Shown here: one piece after another, positions 1 to 7,596 of the stretch
Position numbering within the stretch: position 1 is the first letter of the stretch
Layout: each line of letters opens with the position of its first letter
Origin: Blastocatellia bacterium UBA7656
Lineage (GTDB): Bacteria > Acidobacteriota > Blastocatellia > UBA7656
Assembly: GCA_002483445.1 (NCBI GenBank)
Contig: DLHY01000106.1
Span: 37,975 to 52,596, forward strand
Reading direction: 5' to 3'
DNA length: 14,622 nucleotides
The notes under the pieces: model-generated
Databases searched by the model: none
Told to the model about the DNA's origin: nothing
What the model saw: the letters and a program-made list of their open reading frames with translations, nothing else
Program-made: the position numbers and the translations under genes

Positions 1-1113
1 GATATTCCGGCAAACGCGAGAAGGATCGATATGGCGGGCAAGACCATCATGCCCGGTCTCGTCGATGTTCACGCGCACATGGGCTACAGCACGCTCGACA
101 TCATTCCTGAAAAGCAATGGCTTTATTACGCCAATCTCGCTTACGGCGTGACGACTACGCACGATCCTTCGGCTTCGACTCAATCGGTATTCGCGCAATC
201 GGAAATGGTCAAGGCCGGATTGATGACCGGGCCGCGGGTTTTCTCGACGGGCTACATACTCTACGGCGCGGAGAATCAGGAAAAGACGGTCGTCAATAAT
301 CTCGATGATGCGAAAGGGCATCTCGCGAGGCTCAAGTCGGTCGGGGCGTTCAGCGTGAAGAGCTACAATCAGCCGCGACGTAATCAGCGACAACAAATAA
401 TCAAGGCGGCGCGCGATCTTCATATAATGGTCGTGCCTGAAGGCGGCTCGACTTACTTCTACAACATGACCGAGATACTCGACGGTCATACAGGCATAGA
501 ACACGCCGTTCCGGTAGCGCCGCTTTACAAAGACGCGCTCACACTTTTCGCCAGAAGTCAGACCGGGTATACGCCGACTCTGATCGTGGGCTATGGCGGG
601 ATCTGGGGCGAAAATTACTGGTATCAGAAAACGAATGTGTGGGAGAACCAGCGATTGCTTCGCTTCACGCCGCAGGGCGTAATCGATGCGCGCTCGCGCA
701 GGAGGATGATGGTTCCTGATGATGATTTCTATCATGTCGAACTGGCAAAGAGCGCGCGAGATTTGGTGCGCGCCGGAGGACGGGTGCAGCTTGGGGCGCA
801 CGGACAGCTACAAGGGTTAGGCGCGCACTGGGAGTTGTGGATGCTTGAGCAGGGAGGTATGACGCCGATGGAAGCGATTCGCTGCGGCACGCTTTATGGA
901 GCGTGGTATCTTGGATTGGATAAAGAAGTCGGCTCGCTCGAAGCGGGAAAGCTGGCTGATCTGATGGTGATGGATCGCAATCCTCTCGAAAGCATTCGCA
1001 ACACCGAATCGATTCGCTATGTGATGATAAACGGCGCTCTGTTCGAGACCGACAACATGAATCAGGTTTACCCGGAACAGAAACCGAGGGAAAAATTTTT
1101 CTGGGAGAGATGA
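1..1113 (+). CDS. Amidohydrolase family protein, C-terminal part (5' end outside window)
   Basis: The reading frame is open from base 1 with no convincing start, so this is the 3' part of a longer gene. The first visible metal-binding motif, HAH, lies at bases 70-78 in the context MPGLVDVHAHMG, typical of metal-dependent amidohydrolases. Further likely active-site residues, numbered from the Met at base 31, are Lys110 (SVKSYNQ), which could be the carbamylated metal bridge, His158 (IEHAV) and His257 (GAHGQ). The tail GSLEAGKLADLMVMDRNP is the usual closing beta-sandwich of imidazolonepropionase-like enzymes. Acidobacterial relatives often carry an N-terminal PD40/TolB-like propeller and are secreted. 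That part would lie upstream and cannot be checked here. Substrate unknown. A hairpin terminator follows 12 bases after the stop, so it is probably the last gene of its transcript. Confidence 0.9.
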   Translation, partial: DIPANARRIDMAGKTIMPGLVDVHAHMGYSTLDIIPEKQWLYYANLAYGVTTTHDPSASTQSVFAQSEMVKAGLMTGPRVFSTGYILYGAENQEKTVVNNLDDAKGHLARLKSVGAFSVKSYNQPRRNQRQQIIKAARDLHIMVVPEGGSTYFYNMTEILDGHTGIEHAVPVAPLYKDALTLFARSQTGYTPTLIVGYGGIWGENYWYQKTNVWENQRLLRFTPQGVIDARSRRRMMVPDDDFYHVELAKSARDLVRAGGRVQLGAHGQLQGLGAHWELWMLEQGGMTPMEAIRCGTLYGAWYLGLDKEVGSLEAGKLADLMVMDRNPLESIRNTESIRYVMINGALFETDNMNQVYPEQKPREKFFWER

Positions 1114-1124
1114 GAAACGATGAA

Positions 1125-1144
1125 GGGCGCTCGCGCGCCCTTTT
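1125..1144 (+). terminator. Rho-independent terminator after the amidohydrolase
   Basis: GGCGC-rich hairpin: arms GGGCGC (1125-1130) and GCGCCC (1135-1140) with a TCGC loop, followed by TTTT. It lies 12 bases after the amidohydrolase stop. It also falls inside the longest possible reading of the next gene (from ATG 1120), which argues that the next gene starts downstream. Confidence 0.7.
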
Positions 1145-1158
1145 CACTCACGAAAGCG

Positions 1159-2289
1159 ATGATGACGTTGAAAAAGTTTTCTGATGGGATCAGAGAGATT
1201 CCCATGTCGACCGCCTGGTATCTCGGCGATCTGAGAGAAGCTTTTGGCAAACAGGAGCTTTTCACTCAGCAATCACCGCAGAAGCTCAAGGCGTTGCGCG
1301 AACACGCGCTGATAGAAAGCGCGATCTCATCGAATCGAATAGAAGGCGTCATCATCGATCAATCGCGCATAGACGCGGTGTTGTTTGGAAAGCGCGCTCT
1401 CGGCGACCGCGATGAAGAAGAGGTGCGAGGCTATCGCGATGCGCTCAACCTCATTCACGAAGACGGGCTGACCGTTACGATTTCCGAAGAGAATATTCTG
1501 CTGCTGCACAAACTGAGTCAGGCCGAAAGAGCCGACGCGGGGAAGTATAAAGATAAGGAAGTCGATATCATAGAAAAATACCCGGACAGGCCGGATCGCG
1601 TTCGTTTCAAAACCGTGCCTCCAGCAAAGGCTCCTGATTTCATGCAGCAGATGATCGGATTGTGGAATGCTTATCTGATAAGTATGGGGCATCCGATGGG
1701 CGGCTCTGAATACAGGAGAGGGATGATCGAAGCGTGGAATGAAGTTCCTCAGAGCCAAAAGGTTCATCCGCTCATCGCGATGGCCGCGATGAATCTCGAT
1801 TTTCTCTGCATACATCCGTTTCGAGATGGCAACGGACGGGTATCGCGCCTGCTGCTTCTGCTTGAGTGTTATCATCTCGGCTATGAAGTGGGGCGATACA
1901 TTAGCCTTGAGCGGCTGATCGAAGAGAACAAGGAACGATACTATGAAACGCTTGAGCAAAGCTCTCAATCGTGGCACGAAGGGAAGCACGATCCATGGCC
2001 TTACATAAATTATGTCCTGTTCATACTCAAATCGGCCTATCGCGAATTCGAGGAGCGCGTAGGGCAGACGGCTTCTCCGCGAGGGGCGAAGGCTGAAATA
2101 GTGTTAAGAGCCATACGCAGGCAGATTGGAGAATTTCGATTGACAGACATCGAACGCGCCTGTCCGGGAGTAGGGCGTGAATGGATTCGGACACTGCTCA
2201 ACGGCCTGAAAAAATCCGGCCAGGTGACTGTCCACGGCAAAGGGCCTGCTGCACGCTGGCGCTTTCACGGTGAAGATAGAGGCCCTTGA
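1159..2289 (+). CDS. Fic family protein (class II AMP-transferase) with C-terminal winged helix
   Basis: Fic enzymes transfer AMP from ATP to a hydroxyl side chain of a target protein. The complete active-site motif HPFRDGNGRVSR is visible (bases 1813-1848; His at residue 219 counted from ATG 1159). The inhibitory-helix motif SNRIEG, matching (S/T)xxxE(G/N), lies N-terminal to it near residues 58-63, which makes this a self-inhibited class II Fic protein with no separate antitoxin needed. After the Fic core, roughly residues 308-370 (AEIVLRAIRRQ to GQVTVHGKG) look like a winged helix-turn-helix, as in many stand-alone Fic proteins. I chose ATG 1159 (or 1162) over ATG 1120 because the latter start would put a terminator hairpin inside the gene; family members usually begin shortly before the IPMSTAWYLGDL segment. 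No strong ribosome binding site is visible at either. Cytoplasmic; target unknown. Confidence 0.92.
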   Translation: MMTLKKFSDGIREIPMSTAWYLGDLREAFGKQELFTQQSPQKLKALREHALIESAISSNRIEGVIIDQSRIDAVLFGKRALGDRDEEEVRGYRDALNLIHEDGLTVTISEENILLLHKLSQAERADAGKYKDKEVDIIEKYPDRPDRVRFKTVPPAKAPDFMQQMIGLWNAYLISMGHPMGGSEYRRGMIEAWNEVPQSQKVHPLIAMAAMNLDFLCIHPFRDGNGRVSRLLLLLECYHLGYEVGRYISLERLIEENKERYYETLEQSSQSWHEGKHDPWPYINYVLFILKSAYREFEERVGQTASPRGAKAEIVLRAIRRQIGEFRLTDIERACPGVGREWIRTLLNGLKKSGQVTVHGKGPAARWRFHGEDRGP

Positions 2290-2303
2290 GATAATCACGT
2301 AGC

Positions 2304-2453
2304 GGTATTATCTCTTAGTGAGGGTATTAGTGAGGGTATTACCTTGCGGTTGATTCGTCGGGATTCGTTTTCGCATTTCGAACAAAATCCCGGAGCGCCG
2401 TGGCGCAGGAAAGAAGGTATTACCTCCTTATGAGGGTAAAAAAGAGGGTAATA
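2304..2453. repeat. Cluster of six GGTATTA-like motifs downstream of the Fic gene
   Basis: GGTATTA occurs at 2304, 2323, 2335 and 2416, with variants GGTAAAA at 2435 and GGTAATA at 2447. Two copies form a 12-base tandem repeat TTAGTGAGGGTA (2315-2326 and 2327-2338). The near-palindrome GGTATTACC occurs twice, 81 bases apart (2335-2343 and 2416-2424). Between them are two small inverted repeats, GGGATT/AATCCC (2360-2365/2386-2391) and GCGCC/GGCGC (2395-2399/2402-2406). The whole 289-base gap to the next gene shows no convincing gene of its own. It could be an operator cluster or the eroded end of a coding sequence. Confidence 0.55.
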
Positions 2454-2578
2454 AGCTCAAGTTCGGCTGCTCGCAGGTCGCATCGCTACGGGAGATCGCG
2501 TCACAAGTAAACCTGCCTTCGAATCTGTTCGGTAGTTCGACTGCGGCGGCCTTGTCACGATGGCGATAGAGGACAACT

Positions 2579-3256
2579 ATGACTTCGAATAATTTTTCGC
2601 TCACTCACCTCGTTCGCAAGCCTCAAACCGCGGCGCGACCGCCACTCCTCGTTCTCCTTCACGGCATAGGAAGCAATGAAGATGATCTGTTCTCTTTTGT
2701 GCCTCATCTCGATGACCGTTTCCTCATAGTGAGCGCCCGCGCGCCTTACGTGATGAGGGCAGGCATGTATGCGTGGTTCAATATCGAATTCACGCCCGGA
2801 GGCATGATTCCCGACCTCGAACAGGCTGAAGAAAGCCGCCGACTTCTCACCGGATTCATCGATGAAGCGGTCGAAGCTTACGACGCCGACCCCGGCTCGG
2901 TTTATCTGATGGGATTCAGTCAGGGCGCGATGATGAGTCTCTCGGTCGCTCTCACCCGTCCGGATAAAATTTCGCGAGTGGTCGCTATGAGCGGGCGATT
3001 GCCTCAACACGTGATTGAGAAAGCGGCTTCGACGGAAGCCCTAAGCCGTCTTGAGGTATTTATCACGCACGGCGTTTATGACGACGTGATACAGATTGAA
3101 AACGGACGAGCCTGTCGCGACGAGTTGGAGCGACTCCTGGTGACTGTCACCTATCGCGAATACCCCATGGCGCATCAGGTATCGATGGAGAGCCTGCGCG
3201 ACATAACCCTCTGGCTTGAAGCGTCTCTTGATGGCAGACGCGCAAATCAGGAGTAA
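2579..3256 (+). CDS. Alpha/beta hydrolase of the phospholipase/carboxylesterase family
   Basis: A compact 225-residue esterase of the type called YpfH/carboxylesterase 2, with no signal peptide, so cytoplasmic. The oxyanion-side motif LLHGIGSNEDD is at residues 27-36. The nucleophile is Ser114 in GFSQG. Asp168 in THGVYDD and His199 in MAHQVS complete the catalytic triad, each in the position usual for the family. Length is typical. AGAGGA (2568-2573) sits five bases before ATG 2579 and serves as ribosome binding site. Likely hydrolyses small carboxylic esters or lysophospholipids; the actual substrate cannot be told. It stands alone between two gaps, so probably its own transcript, ended by the hairpin at 3325. 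Confidence 0.88.
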   Translation: MTSNNFSLTHLVRKPQTAARPPLLVLLHGIGSNEDDLFSFVPHLDDRFLIVSARAPYVMRAGMYAWFNIEFTPGGMIPDLEQAEESRRLLTGFIDEAVEAYDADPGSVYLMGFSQGAMMSLSVALTRPDKISRVVAMSGRLPQHVIEKAASTEALSRLEVFITHGVYDDVIQIENGRACRDELERLLVTVTYREYPMAHQVSMESLRDITLWLEASLDGRRANQE

Positions 3257-3324
3257 AACCAAAGAGATCGAAAAAAATAATTCTGCCGGACGTGAAGCCA
3301 ACGTCGTTCAAAAGCGGCGAAAAC

Positions 3325-3345
3325 TTACCCCGCGCGGGTAATTTT
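3325..3345 (+). terminator. Possible terminator of the esterase gene
   Basis: Inverted repeat TTACCC (3325-3330) and GGGTAA (3336-3341) with a CGCGC loop, followed by TTTT. It lies about 70 bases after the esterase stop. An alternative, mutually exclusive stem pairs CCGCGCG (3330-3336) with CGCGCGG (3351-3357). The T run is short, so termination efficiency is uncertain. Confidence 0.45.
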
Positions 3346-3402
3346 ACGGGCGCGCGGAAGCCTTGGAAATTCATGTTCACGAATTCGCTGGAATCTTTAC
3401 CT

Positions 3403-3431
3403 TTGACAATGAAAATGGCTTGTGAAAAAAT
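3403..3431 (+). promoter_or_regulatory. Candidate sigma70-type promoter for the matrixin gene
   Basis: TTGACA (3403-3408) is a perfect -35 box; 17 bases downstream lies AAAAAT (3426-3431), four of six matches to TATAAT. Initiation here would give a leader of about 260 bases before ATG 3701. Based on consensus matching only. Confidence 0.4.
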
Positions 3432-3700
3432 CCAGAAGACGAAGCTTCCTGATCGCCCCGGTTTTGATCGGCCAGGTTCTTTCAAGACCAAAGAGCTTGT
3501 GATGAAACAAGCCATAAAAAACATACCTGGCTCGATCTGGTGAAGCCCCCCGGTACTTAATAATAATTTTTGATCCACGCAGTGGACTGTCTGAAAAGCC
3601 TGTAGCGTCGGATGGTTGATTCTCTCCCGTAACCGCCGGTCGTGGGATCGCCTCAGAGCTTTGAGCAGCAACAGTTTATATCTATTCCAGTGAGGCAATC

Positions 3701-6700
3701 ATGAAATACGCTCTGAGTCGTTTGAAATTCAAAGCTCTGATATCGCTTATCGCGCTCGTGTGCTGCGCGCACACTGCGGTTGCAACAACCGTCATCATTC
3801 CAGCCGACGACGATATGATCGTCGGCGCGCGAGCCATCATAAGAGGAAAAGTCCTTTCGGTCGCCAGCGCCTACGACAGCCAGCAGGATCGCGTCTACAC
3901 CTACATAACCATAAAAGTGCAGGAAGTCATCAAGGGCAACATCACCGAGCGCAAAATAGTTCTCAAGGAACTCGGCGGACAGGCAGGCGACCATGCGTTC
4001 ATCCTGTTCGGCAGCCCTAGGTTTACACCCGGAGAGCAGACGCTTCTCTATCTGGACACCCGGCCCGATGGCAGCCTGCAAACGCATCAGATGTTTCTCG
4101 GAAAATTCAATATAGTCCGCGATCCCGATACGGGCAAAAGGATGGTCGTTCGCAGTTCGCCGGATAAAGAGACCGAAATTTTGCAATGGCAGCCGCACGA
4201 CGGTCACACTCACGGGCCTTCGACTGAGAAGATGGAACTTTCAGCTTATGTGCGAATGGTGCGCGAGAGACTGGCGGCGAACTGGGAGCGGTCGGTGAAA
4301 TTCGAAGAGCAGCATTATTCGGGAGTGCCAGTTATGAGCGAGCCTTCGGAATACGACGGGATTGTTCAAAAAGGCGGGCTGGAAGCTCAGTTCACGTTGC
4401 TTGGAAATTTTCGATTCTTCCAGCCAGACAGCGGCCAGCCGGTTCCTCTCTCTGTGGGTACTGCCCCACCGGGCGCGGGCATTCCGATTGTAAACCTCAA
4501 CCCGAATGACATGGCTGCGGCAGGCGGCGCATGGTCGAACGTATCAGGATGCTCGCTACAGCTTTCTTACACGGGTACATTTTCGGCGGACTGTTATACC
4601 AATGGCAGCCCCGGTATATTTGTGGTCTGGAATAATTGCGATGGGAGAAATACCCCATCGGCGGGATGCGCCGGCCTCCTCGCGTGGGGCGGCATTTCTT
4701 CGACAGGATCTCAGACAATAGTCATCGGCGGCACCACCTTCAGACAGACGGTCACTGGATTTGTATCATTCAATCCATGGGCAGCCTGCAACTTTGGCAG
4801 CGGGTGCAACGTCGCCGAGATCGCTACTCACGAAATAGGTCACGCGCTCGGATTGGGCCACTCGGCGGATTCTTCGGCGACGATGGCCGCTTTCGCTCAC
4901 TTCGATGGCCGATGCGCTTCGATACGCACGGATGACGCAAACGGAATCCGTTTCATCTATCCCGGGTCGGGCGGAGGCGCGCTTACGATCACCACTTCGA
5001 CGCTTGCATCGGGGACGGTCAGCACGGCTTATTCTCAAACGCTCGTGGCATCGGGCGGCACGCCGCCTTACTCGTGGAGCCTCGCTTCAGGATCAGGGCC
5101 GCTTCCGACGGGACTCACGCTCAACTCGAACGGCACGATAACGGGAACGCCTTCAGTCGCAGGCACTTTCAATTTCACCGCGCAGGTGAATGATTCGGCA
5201 TCAGGGACGGCTCAAAAAGCTCTCTCGATCACTATCAATCCAAGCGGCGGCGGATATAATTCGCAGTTCGTCTCTCAAAACCCGCCCACCTCAGTTTCAC
5301 CTGGCCAGCAATTCAATGTGACCTTCTCATGGCTCAATAACGGCTCGCAGACGTGGAACGGCTCGGCAGGATTCCGTCTGCGCTCTCAGAATCCCGCTGA
5401 CAACACCACATGGGGAGGCAATCAGGTCAACCTCACAGGATCATGGGCTGTCGGACAAACGATGAGCGTGATTGTCACTTTCACTGCGCCATCAACACCC
5501 GGAACATATAATTTCCAATGGCAGACCTATCAGGACGGCGTTGGATTCTTCGGACAGCCATCAACGAACGTCTCGATTCAGGTCGGGGGCGGAGGAGGAA
5601 CAGATAACGCGGCGTTCGTAACTCAGTCGGTGTCGTCGAGCATGACAGCAGGCCAGATCTACGGCGTCAGCGTGACAATGCAAAACAACGGGACGACCAC
5701 CTGGGCTGCGGGAACTTATCAACTCGGTTCGCAGAATCCGCAGGACAACACAACGTGGGGATTGAATCGCGTGAGCCTCGCTTCATCGGTCGCGCCGGGA
5801 GGGAGCGCGACGTTTACCTTCAACGTGACCGCGCCCGGTACTGCTGGCACTTACAACTTCCAATGGCGAATGGTCAACGGTTCAACTTTCTTCGGTGCCT
5901 CTTCGACGAACGTCGCAGTGAGTGTCACCAGTGGAGGCGGTGGAGGCGGCGGGCCGTATAACGCGGCATTCGTTTCGCAAGTGGTGCCTTCATCGATGAC
6001 GCCGGGCCAGAGCTACAGCGTCAGCGTGACGATGCGCAACACCGGAACTCAGTCATGGAGTTCAGCGAGCGGCATAACGCTGAGTTCGCAGAATCCTGCG
6101 GGCAACTCTACCTGGGGAGTGAGCAATGTAGTTCTGAACAAGTTCATCGCTTCCGGGTCTCAGTTCACATTCACCTTCACTATTACTGCGCCGTCAACGC
6201 CCGGAACGTACAACTTCCAATGGCAGTTGAAACGGGCTGGAGCCTACTTCGGTCAGGTATCGACGAACCTCCCCGTTCAGGTCGGAACGAGCGGAGGAGG
6301 AACAGATAACGCGGCGTTCGTAACTCAGTCGGTGCCGTCGAGCATGACGGCAGGCCAGAGCGTCAGCGTCAGCGTGACAATGCAAAACAACGGGACGACC
6401 ACCTGGGCTGCGGGAACTTACAAACTCGGTTCGCAGAATCCGCAGGACAACATGACCTGGGGATTGAATCGAGTCAACCTCGCCAGTTCGGTCGCGCCGG
6501 GAGCCAATGGCGTCTTTACCTTCAACGTGACCGCGCCCGGTACGGCTGGCTCCTACAACTTCCAATGGCGGATGGTCAACGGCACGGTTTTCTTTGGCGC
6601 GACTTCGACCAATGTCGTGGTGACAGTCACCAGCGGCGGCGGTGGCCCAGTCGACAGCGCGGCGTTCGTGTCTCAGTCAGTGCCGTCGAGCATGACAGCA

Positions 6701-7252
6701 GGCCAGAGCGTCAGCGTCAGCGTGACAATGCAAAACAACGGGACGACCACCTGGGCTGCGGGAACTTACAAACTCGGTTCGCAGAATCCGCAGGACAACA
6801 TGACCTGGGGATTGAATCGAGTCAACCTCGCCAGTTCGGTCGCGCCCGGAGCCAATGGCGTCTTTACTTTCAACGTGACTGCGCCTTCGACGGCAGGCAC
6901 ATACAACTTCCAGTGGAAGATGGTAAACGGTTCAACTTTCTTCGGCGCTGTTTCGGCAAACGTTTCGGTGTCGGTCACGAGCGGCGGATCAGCGGGGCCG
7001 CCTTCGATAACGACGACCTCGTTGCCCAACGGCGTGAGGAATGGAACCTACAACGCACAGCTTCAGGCCACGGGCGGCACACTGCCCTACACCTGGACGA
7101 TGACCGGCTCTCCGGCAGGTCTGACTATAAATTCGAGCACAGGCAAGATAACCGGCTCTCCGACCGTAAGCGGAATCTTTAACGTCACAGTCACTGTCAG
7201 AGATGCGGCTAACCAGACTGCAAGCAGAACGTACAAGGTTTTCATACAGTAG
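3701..7252 (+). CDS. Secreted matrixin-type zinc metalloprotease with five NBR1/FW-like Ig repeats
   Basis: A 1183-residue exported protein. Residues 1-28 are a signal peptide (KALISLIALVCC core, probable cleavage after AVA). Residues 30-165 form an N-terminal beta-rich domain of unknown role. The protease part has the metzincin zinc motif HEIGHALGLGH (His377, Glu378, His381, His387) and a likely Met-turn at Met395, followed by DDANGIRFIYP, as in matrixins. Residues 427-514 are an Ig-like module of the putative Ig (He_PIG) type with GGTPPYSW and GTITGTPSVAGTF. Five tandem repeats of about 110 residues follow (519-628, 635-744, 753-861, 869-978, 985-1094), each with NNG...TW, SQNP...TWG and YNFQW. 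These match the NBR1/four-tryptophan Ig fold. Gly-rich linkers separate them. A second He_PIG module (1100-1183) ends the protein. GAGG lies five bases before the ATG. Likely extracellular proteolysis or surface adhesion; substrate unknown. Confidence 0.9.
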   Translation: MKYALSRLKFKALISLIALVCCAHTAVATTVIIPADDDMIVGARAIIRGKVLSVASAYDSQQDRVYTYITIKVQEVIKGNITERKIVLKELGGQAGDHAFILFGSPRFTPGEQTLLYLDTRPDGSLQTHQMFLGKFNIVRDPDTGKRMVVRSSPDKETEILQWQPHDGHTHGPSTEKMELSAYVRMVRERLAANWERSVKFEEQHYSGVPVMSEPSEYDGIVQKGGLEAQFTLLGNFRFFQPDSGQPVPLSVGTAPPGAGIPIVNLNPNDMAAAGGAWSNVSGCSLQLSYTGTFSADCYTNGSPGIFVVWNNCDGRNTPSAGCAGLLAWGGISSTGSQTIVIGGTTFRQTVTGFVSFNPWAACNFGSGCNVAEIATHEIGHALGLGHSADSSATMAAFAHFDGRCASIRTDDANGIRFIYPGSGGGALTITTSTLASGTVSTAYSQTLVASGGTPPYSWSLASGSGPLPTGLTLNSNGTITGTPSVAGTFNFTAQVNDSASGTAQKALSITINPSGGGYNSQFVSQNPPTSVSPGQQFNVTFSWLNNGSQTWNGSAGFRLRSQNPADNTTWGGNQVNLTGSWAVGQTMSVIVTFTAPSTPGTYNFQWQTYQDGVGFFGQPSTNVSIQVGGGGGTDNAAFVTQSVSSSMTAGQIYGVSVTMQNNGTTTWAAGTYQLGSQNPQDNTTWGLNRVSLASSVAPGGSATFTFNVTAPGTAGTYNFQWRMVNGSTFFGASSTNVAVSVTSGGGGGGGPYNAAFVSQVVPSSMTPGQSYSVSVTMRNTGTQSWSSASGITLSSQNPAGNSTWGVSNVVLNKFIASGSQFTFTFTITAPSTPGTYNFQWQLKRAGAYFGQVSTNLPVQVGTSGGGTDNAAFVTQSVPSSMTAGQSVSVSVTMQNNGTTTWAAGTYKLGSQNPQDNMTWGLNRVNLASSVAPGANGVFTFNVTAPGTAGSYNFQWRMVNGTVFFGATSTNVVVTVTSGGGGPVDSAAFVSQSVPSSMTAGQSVSVSVTMQNNGTTTWAAGTYKLGSQNPQDNMTWGLNRVNLASSVAPGANGVFTFNVTAPSTAGTYNFQWKMVNGSTFFGAVSANVSVSVTSGGSAGPPSITTTSLPNGVRNGTYNAQLQATGGTLPYTWTMTGSPAGLTINSSTGKITGSPTVSGIFNVTVTVRDAANQTASRTYKVFIQ
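5255..6982 (+). repeat. Five in-frame NBR1/FW-like domain repeats
   Basis: Repeat units begin at about 5255, 5603, 5957, 6305 and 6653, spaced 116-118 codons. Units 4 and 5 are identical over 149 bases (6350-6498 and 6698-6846, offset exactly 348). Units 2 and 4 share 44 identical bases at their start (5589-5632 and 6291-6334). Units 1 and 3 are more diverged. Three tryptophans are invariant per unit (for example W902, W920 and W956 in unit 4). The pattern shows recent internal duplication or gene conversion. Confidence 0.9.
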
Positions 7253-7266
7253 AAACCCTCTTTCAC

Positions 7267-7314
7267 GGCGCGGGATTTGACTTGAAAAATCGAATCCCGC
7301 GCCATCCTCTTTTT
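7267..7314 (+). terminator. Strong rho-independent terminator of the matrixin gene
   Basis: Perfect 11-base inverted repeat GGCGCGGGATT (7267-7277) and AATCCCGCGCC (7293-7303), loop of 15 bases, followed by a T-rich run with five consecutive T (7310-7314). It starts 14 bases after the matrixin stop codon. Confidence 0.85.
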
Positions 7315-7326
7315 CCCCTCCGAAAA

Positions 7327-7373
7327 CAGAAGTCAGAAGTCAGAAGTCAGAAGTCAGAAGTCAGAAGTCAGAA
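7327..7373. repeat. Tandem heptamer repeat (CAGAAGT)6
   Basis: Six perfect copies of CAGAAGT (7327-7368) plus a partial CAGAA. The last partial copy is part of an inverted repeat CAGAATG (7369-7375) and CATTCTG (7382-7388). Short tandem heptamers of this sort are prone to slippage. Confidence 0.95.
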
Positions 7374-7427
7374 TGTGTGCGCATTCTGTGATTGACTCGT
7401 GCTTCCCCGATTTTCATCATTTCAGGA

Positions 7428-7444
7428 GGTCGTCTCTGACGACC
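7428..7444. repeat. Short perfect hairpin
   Basis: GGTCGTC (7428-7434) and GACGACC (7438-7444) with a TCT loop. No T run follows, so it is not a classical terminator. Confidence 0.7.
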
Positions 7445-7467
7445 AGGAAGACTCCTCGAAACAGGTA

Positions 7468-7488
7468 CAGCAGGCTGCCAGCCTGCTG
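7468..7488. repeat. Perfect 10-base inverted repeat
   Basis: CAGCAGGCTG (7468-7477) and CAGCCTGCTG (7479-7488) around a single base. A partial copy of one arm, ACAGGCTGG, recurs near 7516. It resembles dispersed intergenic palindromes; a genome count would tell. Confidence 0.75.
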
Positions 7489-7560
7489 GTTCCCTGATTT
7501 TCATACAAGGCGTCAACAGGCTGGCCGACGGTTCTACATCATCGACTCCTCCGTAAGAGT

Positions 7561-7596
7561 CTTGAGAGTCTTGAGAGTCTTGAGAGTCTTGAGAGT
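7561..7596. repeat. Tandem nonamer repeat (CTTGAGAGT)4
   Basis: Four perfect copies of CTTGAGAGT (7561-7596), preceded by a degenerate copy (7552-7560). Downstream GACTCTC (7635-7641) is complementary to the GAGAGTC in the array, and CTC (7628-7630) pairs with GAG at 7598-7600, so a bulged hairpin can form between the array and 7641. Confidence 0.9.

Larger units (their letters stand above)
3257..3700. other. Intergenic gap of 444 bases without a convincing gene
   Basis: It contains a terminator-like hairpin near 3325 and a promoter-like pair near 3403. A GTG-initiated frame of 83 codons (3292-3543) exists but has no ribosome binding site, no recognisable motif and overlaps both signals, so I do not call it. 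The last 150 bases form the leader of the matrixin gene, with GAGG at 3692-3695, five bases before its ATG. The leader was inspected for riboswitch cores and none was matched. Confidence 0.6.

Noticed and set aside
3292..3543. 83-codon GTG-started forward frame
   Set aside because: No ribosome binding site, no motif, and it overlaps a terminator-like hairpin and a promoter-like pair; consistent with chance.
3560..3700. Cyclic-di-GMP (GEMM) riboswitch in the matrixin leader
   Set aside because: AAAGCC and CCCGTAACCG recall parts of the consensus, but the GGCAAACC and GACGCAAAGCC core elements are missing.
7327..7596. CRISPR-like array
   Set aside because: The repeats are 7 and 9 bases long with no spacers and there are no cas genes; they are simple tandem repeats.
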